DNA of 64,000 nt from Vibrio galatheae. Lineage in GTDB: Bacteria; Pseudomonadota; Gammaproteobacteria; Enterobacterales; Vibrionaceae. Of this stretch, positions 54,386 through 64,000 are shown in pieces. Positions within the stretch are counted from its first letter, which is position 1. Every line of letters begins with the position of its first letter. The position numbers and the translations under genes are program-made. The notes beneath the pieces were generated by a model, which was not told where the DNA came from, made no database searches, and saw only the letters and a program-made list of their open reading frames with translations. The stretch covers positions 62,001 to 126,000 of the forward strand of contig NZ_JXXV01000007.1 in NCBI RefSeq assembly GCF_000967545.1, given 5' to 3'.

Positions 54386-56506
54386 ATGCTTTCACGAGTA
54401 CTTCTTAAGGATATTCTTTCCGCCAGAAATCAGCGATTTTTGGCTAATGCTCTATTTCAGTATCTTGATGAATTAGCCGAGCCTGAAAACATGGCGGTGT
54501 TTGTAGAAATCAAACGAGGACAAGTCGGGGAGTTCTTGTTCCAGCATGGCAGTCCTGCCGCGATTTCTTTGTATCCTGAAACTTTCTGGACTTGGGTGTC
54601 TCAGTTTGACACTTCTGATGGTTTAATTCCTTTAGCCATCAATACTTGTCAGTGGCAATACACGCAGGTTATGGGGACAGACAGCTATGTTTTTATGCTG
54701 GACAATCATCCTGATGTTCGCACCTATCTGATTATTGAAAATTTCCAGCTAGACAAGCTTGAGCAAACAAATCAGACCCATTATTTAGATACTCTTCAAG
54801 TGATTGCTGCTCGTTGGCAATGTGTGCGAGCAGAAACCGAAGCCGCCAAAGAGTTTAAACAGCGAGATATTAAAGAAGCCAAATATCTGGATGTGATTAA
54901 ACAGCGCGAACTGTTTATCGATAATATGAAGTTGGTGCAAGAGGTGGCGGTCGAGATATCTAACCCTACTAGTCTTGATGAACTGTATCGTATCGTTGTT
55001 GAAGTTATTCGTGACAAATTGGGTTTCGACCGCGCGACATTCATGCTGCTCGATATCAAAAAACGTTGTTTTAATGGTACTTATGGTACCAATCAACAAG
55101 GCCAGACAGTCAGCGAGCACCACACCCAGTATGACCTTCATCAACTAGAAGAAACCTACATTAACGCGCTGTTTGAAGGTAAAGAAAACCTGGTCATCGT
55201 TGAAGAAGCGCCACTTTATATGGCGGGCAAAGTGATCGGTCAGGGTTGGAATGGCATGCTGATCTTACGCGACGACAATGAAATTATCGGTTGGATTGCG
55301 ATGGACAACTACATAAATCGCACCCCAATCACCTCTTATCAGCGCCAAATGTTGGAATCCTTTGGTTCACTTTTATCTCAGATCTATATTCGTAAGCGGC
55401 AAGAGCAAAACGTGCGTATGCTTCATGCGAGCATGGTTGAACTATCGCGCTGTATGACAGTCAGTGAGGTATGTAAATCTGCGGTCACATTTGCGATTAA
55501 TCGCTTAGGGATTGACCGTTTTGCCGTATTCCTGACAGATAAAGATTGTACCCATATGCAAGGCACTTGGGGAACCGACATCCAAGGCAATGTCGTGGAT
55601 GAGTCTTACTATCGCTCAGACACTGTCGATCGTGCCATTGTTCAGGCAGCGCAAACCAACCCTAATGACGTTGTATTTGAAGAATCCGTCCCAATTTATC
55701 ACGACTTTCATATTGTTGGTTTTGGCTGGACGGCAATGACCATGCTGGTTAGCAACAGTGGCGAGCCGATCGCGTTTATCGCCGCCGACAATCTCATCAA
55801 ACGCTCACCACTGACGCACCAACTGCGCGAAGTCATTCGTATGTTTGCATCGAATCTGACCGAAGTGCTATTGCGAACTCGTGCTCAGCAGGCAATCCAT
55901 GAACTGAATGACAACCTAGAGAAAGAGGTAAAAGCACGTACCCGAGAGCTACAAAAAGCCAATGAGCAATTGGAAACCATGGCTAAGCTTGACCCTCTTA
56001 CTCGCTTGGGTAACCGGAGAATGCTCGAATCACTTCTCGAACAGCTCTGTTTTGAAGGGGACGATAGCCCAAATTGTTACGGTTTAATCCTGGTGGATAT
56101 TGACCACTTTGGCTTATACAACAATTGTTACGGTCATATGCAAGGGGATATCGCGTTGATGAGAATTGGCAGTATCTTGCAAAAATATACTCAAGCCGAG
56201 CGAGAAGTGTTTTGCCGTATTGGCGGAGAAGAGTTTGCACTTTTGGTTTCAAGCCAAAATGCTGAGCAAGTCGCTAGCTTGGCTGAAAGCATTCGTGAAA
56301 GGATCGAAAAAGAAAATATCCTCCACGAAGAGAACAGCATCCACAACTCACTGACTGTATCGGTCGGCTTTTCGGTGATGGAACTGAACCAAAGTCAATT
56401 CAGCTTTGATAAGCTCTATAGATCCGCCGACAAGTCTCTCTATAAAGCCAAAAATAAAGGTCGTAACCAAGTCATCGGCACCGTCTCTTTGCTTGAAGGG
56501 GTGTGA
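54386..56506 (+). CDS. GAF-GAF-GGDEF protein, probable diguanylate cyclase
   Basis: A 706-residue cytosolic protein. An N-terminal region (~1-150) of unknown fold and a short coiled coil precede two GAF domains (~190-325 and ~355-500), each with the FDRATFMLLD / IDRFAVFLTD pattern and a GWIAMDN / AFIAADN strand. A coiled coil (~505-535, EKEVKARTRELQKANEQLETM) then leads to a GGDEF domain with DPLTRLGNRRMLE, LVDIDHFGLYNNCYGHMQGD and RIGGEEFALL. The GGEEF motif predicts c-di-GMP synthesis. No RxxD inhibitory site is seen (AERE at that position). The two GAF domains should bind a small ligand; which one is unknown. Single gene. Confidence 0.92.
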   Translation: MLSRVLLKDILSARNQRFLANALFQYLDELAEPENMAVFVEIKRGQVGEFLFQHGSPAAISLYPETFWTWVSQFDTSDGLIPLAINTCQWQYTQVMGTDSYVFMLDNHPDVRTYLIIENFQLDKLEQTNQTHYLDTLQVIAARWQCVRAETEAAKEFKQRDIKEAKYLDVIKQRELFIDNMKLVQEVAVEISNPTSLDELYRIVVEVIRDKLGFDRATFMLLDIKKRCFNGTYGTNQQGQTVSEHHTQYDLHQLEETYINALFEGKENLVIVEEAPLYMAGKVIGQGWNGMLILRDDNEIIGWIAMDNYINRTPITSYQRQMLESFGSLLSQIYIRKRQEQNVRMLHASMVELSRCMTVSEVCKSAVTFAINRLGIDRFAVFLTDKDCTHMQGTWGTDIQGNVVDESYYRSDTVDRAIVQAAQTNPNDVVFEESVPIYHDFHIVGFGWTAMTMLVSNSGEPIAFIAADNLIKRSPLTHQLREVIRMFASNLTEVLLRTRAQQAIHELNDNLEKEVKARTRELQKANEQLETMAKLDPLTRLGNRRMLESLLEQLCFEGDDSPNCYGLILVDIDHFGLYNNCYGHMQGDIALMRIGSILQKYTQAEREVFCRIGGEEFALLVSSQNAEQVASLAESIRERIEKENILHEENSIHNSLTVSVGFSVMELNQSQFSFDKLYRSADKSLYKAKNKGRNQVIGTVSLLEGV

Positions 56507-56828
56507 TGAGGTGCTGACCTAGCTTTTCCTGCAGACCATTTTACGCTCAGAGAAATAGCTCAACTTAACAATTGACGCTCTAAGTACAGCATATAGTGTG
56601 TACTTAACGCTATGAACAGACATAATATTTCCTTTCGTTTACACCACTCTATTTACGTGGTGTAATGTTATTTATCAGTGTTTGCCAGTCAACGATTTGA
56701 GATAAACCACAATGACGGGCGCAACTTTATGCTCGTGGGCAAATCTGTAGCGCCCGCGCCCACGAGAATTTTTTAGTTCGTTATACTATTAGATAGAAGC
56801 TATGCGTTAATTCGATAGGAAGTAAGTA
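56507..56828 (+). ncRNA. Structured intergenic region with three hairpins upstream of the NACHT gene (candidate RNA/leader)
   Basis: No protein gene is seen in these 322 bp, but three perfect inverted repeats are: TAAGTACA / TGTACTTA (56581-56606), TTACACCAC / GTGGTGTAA (56639-56665), and CTCGTGGGC / GCCCACGAG (56732-56766), the last followed by AATTTTTTAG, an intrinsic terminator. GGGCGC (56717-56722) can pair with GCGCCC (56750-56755) inside the loop of the last stem, which gives an H-type pseudoknot. A -10-like TATACT (56782-56787) after the terminator is a candidate promoter for the NACHT gene. Confidence 0.5.
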
Positions 56829-58781
56829 ATGGCATTTGAAGAAAAAGCCGCACTAACAGCGGTTAAACCATTGACTGGTTTTGTTGAAGCTGCGTTTGGT
56901 CCTCGGATAAGAAAAGTCACTCAATGGGCAGAAAAAAAGGCACTTAAAGAGCAGTTAGAACCAGAAAAATTGGCTTCTACACTTGCTAATTATCTAGAAA
57001 GGTTGTCTGACAGAGTCTCAAAAATGTCCTGCATTTGTTTTCCTCAGGCTCAATTAGAAATTGCTCAAGCTTATGAACCATTGTTCCTACAAAATAATGT
57101 ACAGAGAAATAATGATGTAAAGACAATTGAAGAGGTTATTCAAAACCTAGAGCAGTCATTTCTAATTATTGATAATGCGGGAATGGGGAAGAGTACATTT
57201 TCGAAGTATTTGGTACATAGAGTATTAGAGTCTACAGAATATATTCCGATTTTATTTGAATTGAGACGCTCTAAATCTGATATTGATTTGATTGAATGTA
57301 TTGCTCAGGAATTGGATTTGCTTGGAAAAAATTTTTCTCGCGAACTGTTTTATGAGCTTATAAATGATGGCAAGTTCATACTAGTTTTGGACGGATTTGA
57401 TGAGGTGGAAATTGACCGTCAAGAAGAAATCGCTGATCAAATAAAAACGATATCCGAAAAAGGGAAAGGAAATACGTTAGTCTTAACTTCAAGAAAGCAG
57501 GAGCTTATTCCTGAGGTTTTTGATTCGGATTCGTACCAATTTTCAAGTTTTACTGTCGAGCAGGCTAAAAGTTTGATTAACAGACTTGATGATTATTCTG
57601 GTGCAGATATAGGTACTCGTCTAATTAAAGAGTTTGATAGTGTTCCTAGTAAATTTTTAGAAAATCCACTGCTTGTTTCTTTACTATATACGACGTTTGG
57701 TGCGAACAATTCGATCGCAGATAGAATTAGTACGTTCTATAGAGAAGTATATGATGCCTTATTTAAAGGGCATGATTTAAAGAATAAAAACGGATTCAAG
57801 CGAGAGAAACTATCAAAGTTAGATATTGAACAGTTCAAAACACTACTTCGAGCATTGTGCTTTCAGATGGTAGCTAAAAGGAGAATGACGTTTTCATCAA
57901 GTAGTGATGCTATCGAACTTATTAACAAGGCAATAAGTATCTCTGGTACAATGCCTGAATCACCTAATGCATTTTTGCAAGATTTGCAAAACGCAGTTCC
58001 ACTGTTATTGAAAGAGGGACACGAATATAAATTTCTTCATGCGACTATAGTTGAATTTTTTGCTGCTGAATATATTGTTTATGACAGTAATAATAGAGAT
58101 CTCTTGCTAGAAAAAATGTTTGTAGGTCAAATGTCTCAATCATTTTCTAAGGTTTTTGAATTTGTTCATGATATATCACCTTCTTTATACGATAAGGTGA
58201 TTACAAAGTCTTATGCCGATAAACTAGATTCAGAATCTATAGATTTATCTAGTACTGAGAGAGCGGTTATCTCTACCATAAGTCATCTGTATCATTTCAA
58301 CTTTCTCCTATTGCCATTAAAAGAGTACTCTGTGGATGGTAAGACTCCAGATGGAGCTCGTATAGGAAATAAATTTCCAGAGTTTTACGAAGACGTATAT
58401 ATGTTCACGTGGAGAAAATTTGAATATGAAGGAGATGTTTATTTTCTTGTTCTTCTATCTGATAACTCGGCGTACAACATTCATCAATGTGCTTTGGAAA
58501 AATTATCAGTTGACTCTCCACACCATGGACTGCCTAAAGATTTCCAACAGATGGAATTCTCCAGCATTGTTGAATCTTTTGGTGAAGAGGTTTGGTACAA
58601 AGTAGATGAGACGACTTTAGATTCTATATGTAAGTTTCCTACTCTTATCGATTTTCTATCAGAACAGTGTCCAAGAGTTAACTATTCGAATCGAATTTTT
58701 TCAAGCAATAAAATTAAACTGTTCTTGGAAACATTAAAAACACAGTCAGAACTGGATAGTGAGTTGGAAGATTTATTTTAG
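56829..58781 (+). CDS. NACHT-domain NTPase (bacterial NLR-like, candidate anti-phage protein)
   Basis: A 650-residue protein. The N-terminal ~110 residues are helical (ALTAVKPLTGFVEAAFGPRIRKV...) with no known effector domain. A NACHT-type P-loop NTPase follows: Walker A IIDNAGMGKSTF (Lys121), Walker B FILVLDGFDEV (183-193) with the NACHT small/acidic D-G-F-D-E pattern, and the sensor strand LVLTSRK. Helical winged-helix-like domains (FLENPLLVSLLYTTFG; KFLHATIVEFFAAEYIV, the classic NACHT-associated motif) and a ~200-residue C-terminal region without obvious LRR or TPR repeats complete it. Single-gene bNACHT proteins of this build defend bacteria against phages. Codon use is much richer in A/T (ATA, AGA, TTA) than nearby genes, suggesting horizontal gain. 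Defence function is inferred, not shown. Confidence 0.88.
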   Translation: MAFEEKAALTAVKPLTGFVEAAFGPRIRKVTQWAEKKALKEQLEPEKLASTLANYLERLSDRVSKMSCICFPQAQLEIAQAYEPLFLQNNVQRNNDVKTIEEVIQNLEQSFLIIDNAGMGKSTFSKYLVHRVLESTEYIPILFELRRSKSDIDLIECIAQELDLLGKNFSRELFYELINDGKFILVLDGFDEVEIDRQEEIADQIKTISEKGKGNTLVLTSRKQELIPEVFDSDSYQFSSFTVEQAKSLINRLDDYSGADIGTRLIKEFDSVPSKFLENPLLVSLLYTTFGANNSIADRISTFYREVYDALFKGHDLKNKNGFKREKLSKLDIEQFKTLLRALCFQMVAKRRMTFSSSSDAIELINKAISISGTMPESPNAFLQDLQNAVPLLLKEGHEYKFLHATIVEFFAAEYIVYDSNNRDLLLEKMFVGQMSQSFSKVFEFVHDISPSLYDKVITKSYADKLDSESIDLSSTERAVISTISHLYHFNFLLLPLKEYSVDGKTPDGARIGNKFPEFYEDVYMFTWRKFEYEGDVYFLVLLSDNSAYNIHQCALEKLSVDSPHHGLPKDFQQMEFSSIVESFGEEVWYKVDETTLDSICKFPTLIDFLSEQCPRVNYSNRIFSSNKIKLFLETLKTQSELDSELEDLF

Positions 58782-58785
58782 AATG

Positions 58786-58812
58786 TAAAAAGGAGCCAGT
58801 TGACTCCTTAGT
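58786..58812 (-). terminator. Terminator between the NACHT gene and the secreted-protein gene
   Basis: Stem AAGGAG / CTCCTT with an 8-nt loop; read on the minus strand it is followed by TTTTT. It lies between the two convergent stops (58781 and 58824). Confidence 0.7.
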
Positions 58813-58823
58813 TTGTTTAGATT

Positions 58824-59315
58824 TTAAAGATTCTTATAGCAATTTGGAGCTATATCCTTGACGATTTTTCGCATCTTTAAGTTTTGACCTTCAATGGTTT
58901 TAATTGCAGCGCCATTTAACTCTGTGAGTTCTTCTTTAGAGAGCGAGTTGAGAAATTCTAATTGAAACATTGGAATTTTGTCTTTTGGGGGTGTAAGAGA
59001 CGTGTTTGCATACAATTGAATTAGTTGCGCTGTAGCCAATTTGACTTCCACTAAGTGAGCATCAACATAGTCGATGTACAGTTGATTTGCGAAGGTTTGG
59101 TCTTGTTCAATTTTAACTATGGTTGTTTTGTGCTTTTTAGCCATTTTCGGGCTTAGCATATTCGTTGTATCTATTAAACAATCCATAAACTCAATTCGGC
59201 TCGCCGGCTTGGCGTTTTCAGAACTATTTAGGTCTGAATTTGCATATGCTTGGGTGCTGAAAACTGTGCAAGTTAAAAGAGCAATAATATGTTTTCTTAA
59301 AGTTATGTTAGTCAT
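58824..59315 (-). CDS. Secreted protein of unknown function
   Basis: A 163-residue protein with a signal peptide (ITLRKHIIALLTCTVFSTQAYAN). The mature part is mostly helical, with two Cys (MDCLIDTTNML and IAPNCYKNL at the end) that could bond. No family recognised. Base composition is as AT-rich as in the convergent NACHT gene, so it may belong to the same acquired segment. No partner role is evident. Confidence 0.65.
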   Translation of the reverse strand: MTNITLRKHIIALLTCTVFSTQAYANSDLNSSENAKPASRIEFMDCLIDTTNMLSPKMAKKHKTTIVKIEQDQTFANQLYIDYVDAHLVEVKLATAQLIQLYANTSLTPPKDKIPMFQLEFLNSLSKEELTELNGAAIKTIEGQNLKMRKIVKDIAPNCYKNL

Positions 59316-59497
59316 TCTCCAATATTCCTATCCGACCTCATAAAGCAGCATTGTACAATGATTTTGACTGCAACTTATTGTTTTACAGGTTTTCATTGTG
59401 TGAGTTATGTGGGAATAGCTGTGTAAATACTTACCGAAGCGTATTCAAATTGCCATGCCAAGAAAAGAAGGGCAGGTGTTGCCTTTTATTTTGATGA

Positions 59498-59530
59498 AAA
59501 GGGCCTAGCTTTTGGCTAGGCCCTTTCTTT
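59498..59530. terminator. Terminator after the SnoaL-like gene
   Basis: Perfect stem AAAGGGCCTAGC / GCTAGGCCCTTT with a 5-nt loop and T-rich flanks on both strands. It lies ~50 bp after the stop at 59580. Nothing else is seen in 59344-59579. Confidence 0.9.
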
Positions 59531-59579
59531 ATGGAAGAATTGCTCCCACCCTAACTTGCGGATTTGAAATCAATCGTTG

Positions 59580-60122
59580 TCAGAATACGCCATTTTCATT
59601 TTCGATGTCTCCACCACTAATCAGAGAGTACACGCGCATTGAAAAATCGAGGGCTTGAATTGAATCCCAGTGCTCGACGATTCGACCATCTTCGATACGC
59701 CACGTGTCAATAATGTTCATCCCTTTTTGATCGTTCCCTCGGTCTTCCTTGTTTAACGTGGCGTGAGAATGAAAGATGACAAAATTACCATCCGCGTATA
59801 TATGCTTCACATCATAGGTGTAGTCTGGGTATTCCTCGACGAACTCGGCTAGAAAACCCACTAAGCCAGTGATCTTGTCTGGCAGATTGCGATTGTGTTG
59901 CACGTAAGCACTGTCGTTGTAGTTTTCGAGTACATAGCTAAAGTTATGATTGTTCATCAAGTTTTGTACAAAATCTGTAATCAATTTTGCGTTAGCTAGT
60001 TCTTGTTCCGTCCAAGTTGGTTTTTGCAAGCTTTGGAGATCAATGATCAACTTGTCTGATGCGTTTGCATGCATTGTGGTACTAAATAGCAAAAGAAATA
60101 ATGAAACCATTGCTTTTAACAT
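59580..60122 (-). CDS. Secreted SnoaL/NTF2-like protein
   Basis: A 180-residue protein with a signal peptide (LKAMVSLFLLLFSTTMHANAS). A SnoaL-like alpha+beta cone follows: LNDHNF..VLENYNDSAYVQHN-type opening, GLVGFLAEFVEEYPDYTYDVKHIYADGNFVIFHSHATLN and the closing IIDTWRIEDGRIVEHWDSIQAL. That closing strand is the hallmark of predicted SnoaL-like aldol-condensation proteins. Substrate unknown. It is divergent from an HxlR regulator, which probably controls it. Confidence 0.85.
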   Translation of the reverse strand: MLKAMVSLFLLLFSTTMHANASDKLIIDLQSLQKPTWTEQELANAKLITDFVQNLMNNHNFSYVLENYNDSAYVQHNRNLPDKITGLVGFLAEFVEEYPDYTYDVKHIYADGNFVIFHSHATLNKEDRGNDQKGMNIIDTWRIEDGRIVEHWDSIQALDFSMRVYSLISGGDIENENGVF

Positions 60123-60272
60123 AGGGTGCTCCTGTTAATGGTATCTAGGTTAGGTATACGTTGTGCATTATAGTAATTAATAGTAACCTACATAACAAGA
60201 AGGTACTAAAAGGTGAGGAAGGCACTTTTAGGTAACCTATGAGCATTTATCATCGGAATAGTGGAGGGGAAG

Positions 60273-60653
60273 ATGACCGACAACGTTCAATCACAACGCA
60301 GGGTGTTCTACAACAATGAGGAATGCGCGGTTCGCAATGTGGTTGCCCAAATTGGCGATAAATGGTCGCTACTTATTCTGTTTGCCCTTGTTGATGGAAC
60401 AGAGCGATTTAACGCGCTGAAATCAAGAATCGAAGGGATATCGCAGCGAATGTTGACTCAGACACTGAGAGATCTGGAGCGCGAAGGTTACGTCACGAGA
60501 ACCGTTTATCCTGAAGTGCCAGTAAAGGTGGAGTACTGTCTTACCGAGATGGGGCAAGATCTCGTAGAACCTTTGTATCAATTAGTTTGCTGGGCAGACG
60601 CTCATAGAGCGCAGATTGAACAGGCGCGTAAAACCTACGACGAGAAAAGCTGA
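60273..60653 (+). CDS. HxlR-family transcriptional regulator
   Basis: A 126-residue winged-helix protein. The HxlR hallmark is intact: an N-terminal Cys (NNEECAVRNVVAQIGDKWSLLILFAL), then RFNALKSRIEGISQRMLTQTLRDLEREGYVTRTVYPEVPVKVEYCLTEMGQDL. HxlR regulators often sense electrophiles or disulfide stress through such a Cys. ATG 60273 with GGAGGGG upstream is preferred over GTG 60261. The divergent SnoaL-like gene and TAACCTA repeats in the shared promoter suggest local control. Confidence 0.92.
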   Translation: MTDNVQSQRRVFYNNEECAVRNVVAQIGDKWSLLILFALVDGTERFNALKSRIEGISQRMLTQTLRDLEREGYVTRTVYPEVPVKVEYCLTEMGQDLVEPLYQLVCWADAHRAQIEQARKTYDEKS

Positions 60654-60690
60654 GATAGTAGATACAAAGATAAATATTTATGTCACAAGT

Positions 60691-60718
60691 AGCCTAGCTA
60701 TTTTAGCTAGGCTCTTTC
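60691..60718. terminator. Terminator between the HxlR gene and batD
   Basis: Stem AGCCTAGCTA / TAGCTAGGCT with a 3-nt loop and CTTTCG after it, between two convergent stops. Confidence 0.85.
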
Positions 60719-60738
60719 GTACCTGTGAAGGCAAATTC

Positions 60739-62372
60739 TTATAGATGAGCGAGATCTTCGGCTTTTTGCTTGCGAGAGGAGTGCTGTTTTACTCCCTGTT
60801 TGACGAGTGAGATCAGCTCCTTCGCCTGCCAACTATTTACATCAGTCGAATACTGGCTCTGATTCATGCTAAATGCTTGCTCAGCTATCTTTTGTTTAAG
60901 TTGTTCATCTAGGTCTGGATTTTCATTAAGCCATGTTGTAAGCAAAAAGTTGGCTCTGACCTTATCATCCGCTTTCAATGCTGCTATTAACTGCTCGGTT
61001 GTTGAGTTGGCTAACTCGGGCTGAAGTAGTTGAGGTGTCAGTTTTCTACCTTTCAACCATAGCGTTAGTGTGACTAGCCAAAGCGTGGCGAACAGAGCGG
61101 TAAGGTAAGGCCAGAAACCCGCTTGATACTCAACGACGGTCTGAATGCTTTGCGCAGAAGAAACCGCTGGCTGGAGAGGTTCATTACTGAGCCCCGAAGC
61201 TGGTGCAACATCGAGCTGAAAACCTTGTAAATGTGCGGTTTGGGCAGATTTATTGTCGCTGTCCCACCAGTTAAGGTTAACCTCAGTGAGGTGTATGGTG
61301 CCTGGCCGCTGAGCAATGAGTACTTGTTTGATGGTCATGCGTGTTTTGCCATCGCCTAGGTCTTCAAATTGTGGCTTTTCTTGATACACGCGCAGTGACT
61401 CTGGGTAGTCAATTTTCAGCTCAGGAAAGCGCTCGCTTGCCAGACCTTGGATGTCCAAATTGATCTCACGCGTAATCGACTCACCAACTTGAGTTTTGTA
61501 CGTGTTAGACGCAGTAATGTCATCGCCGCTCGAATCCGTCCATTGTTGGGTGAGATTGAGTGACGCGGCAGGAAGCCAGGCTCCTTGGTAATTATCTGGG
61601 ATTGCCTCAACTACAATCTGGAATGTCTCCGCTGGTGTATCGGCAGACACCAACTTAGTTGTGCTGGTGCGGTTATCGCCATAAACCACGCTGCCTTTAA
61701 AGCCAATGCCATTTAATGTGAATTCACCAGCCGTATCTGCTGTGACTCGGTAACTTTGGTCAACCACTGTCACCTCTACACCTTCAAGCACACTTTGATA
61801 CTGCTTAGGCTCGCCTAATGGAGTCAGAGAAACGCCATTGGCTTTCGGTGGGATAATGTTCGGGTTTTGTAATCTCCTTGGATCGGCTTTAACAATCAGT
61901 CGAGTGCTGAGAATTGCGCTCTCATTAGGGTAGAGTTGGGTTTTACTGAGCTTGCTTTGCACCTCAATTAAATCAGAGGCCTTGGGCTCATTGGTATCCA
62001 TCGCAACTTGAATCGCAATTGGCTGAGAAGATGCGCCGTCAATGCTAAACACAGGGATCGTCGCAACTCCCAAGCGTTGCGCGGCAAGTGTGATGTTCCA
62101 TTCGCTGCGAGTTGAACGATCGCCATTGATGATATTGATTGAACTACCAAAACTTGGTCGACCGACGTAAAAATCGCTGTCGAGAACGCTAAGATCGAGC
62201 GCATCGGATGACACTTTCTTATCGACCACAATACGCAGTTGGAAGACTTCATTTTTGACCACTTTATTTTTACTCACGGTCGCCATCACGCTAGTGGCGA
62301 AGGCAAAGGGGCTGGTCAGTGTTAACAATAGGGCCAATAGGCTCGCAATATACACAGGGTATTGTTTTTTCA

Positions 62373-62379
<7 letters not shown>
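60739..62379 (-). CDS. batD: BatD (oxygen tolerance) family protein
   Basis: A 546-residue periplasm-facing protein. A signal peptide or anchor (YIASLLALLLTLTSPFAFA) is followed by repeated Ig-like beta domains of the BatD family (VMATVSKNKVVKNEVFQLRIVVD, YPNESAILSTRLIVKADPR). A membrane helix (~430-450, FWPYLTALFATLWLVTLTLWL) and a cytosolic helical tail follow. The Bat proteins help aerotolerance and stress survival; their mechanism is unsettled. The start lies at ATG 62379 or 62373; both overlap the stop of the upstream bat gene (ATGGTGATG), so translation is coupled. Confidence 0.9.

Positions 62380-64000
<1,621 letters not shown>

Noticed and set aside
56507..56828. Possible integron attC or attachment site upstream of the NACHT gene
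   Set aside because: The hairpins lack the conserved attC ends (GTTRRRY / RYYYAAC layout) and no integrase or direct repeat was seen.
59498..60718. Two similar hairpins with GCCTAGC...GCTAGGC arms
   Set aside because: They sit just after gene ends and behave as ordinary terminators; the likeness is short and does not indicate a mobile repeat.

Overview
The window is a stretch of a gammaproteobacterial chromosome and almost certainly comes from a Vibrio. The best evidence is RNA: a Qrr-type quorum-sensing sRNA with a sigma-54 promoter and a LuxO-like site, and a CsrB-type sRNA with 26 GGA motifs and a GacA/UvrY/VarA-type upstream box. Gene content agrees (putAP, single MgtE, malK/malEFG, ybgA-merR-phr, yiaWV, Bat operon). 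Most of the window has uniform, moderate-GC codon use. The exception is an AT-rich insert around 56.8-59.3 kb.

Layout. 0-8.7 kb: 3' end of putA, putP, an Lrp-family regulator, a DUF445 protein, a 4HBT thioesterase, a chemoreceptor, a GNAT acetyltransferase and an EamA transporter. 8.8-15.2 kb: yiaW-yiaV, a pair of overlapping TPR/GGDEF genes, and a zinc-ribbon protein resembling a domesticated IS1-like transposase. 15.3-20.7 kb: deoD; a light/UV-repair-like operon ybgA-merR-phrB-L,D-transpeptidase preceded by TGTACA-type repeats; convergent lpp. 21-27.3 kb: an RNA-metabolism block with two DEAD-box helicases and RNase II. 27.4-33.9 kb: an orphan pstS with a Pho box, then malK divergent from malEFG. 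34-42.3 kb: a hotdog thioesterase, long-form GAPDH, an outer-membrane barrel plus PstS-like protein divergent from a hybrid histidine kinase, and dCMP deaminase. 42.5-43.45 kb: csrB (+) and qrr (-), tail to tail. 43.5-54.1 kb: mgtE, a PNPOx-like protein divergent from a MocR regulator, a glutamine amidotransferase, yjeH, LysR, LysE, Gfo/Idh, yhfA, yddG and a YkuD protein. 54.4-60.7 kb: a GAF-GAF-GGDEF protein, a predicted bacterial NACHT (NLR-like) NTPase preceded by a cluster of RNA hairpins, two secreted proteins and an HxlR regulator. 60.7-64 kb: the Bat aerotolerance operon (batD and the batB/batC fusion, cut by the window edge).

The most interesting loci are (i) the convergent csrB/qrr sRNA pair, which places one output of the VarS/VarA-CsrA circuit and one of the LuxO circuit within 1 kb; (ii) the stand-alone NACHT protein, a candidate anti-phage gene with a predicted pseudoknot/terminator RNA directly upstream; (iii) the MerR-controlled photolyase operon; and (iv) the barrel/PstS-like/hybrid-kinase sensory cluster. 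No tRNA, rRNA, CRISPR array or intact insertion sequence was seen. All calls come from reading sequence and motifs; no database search was run.
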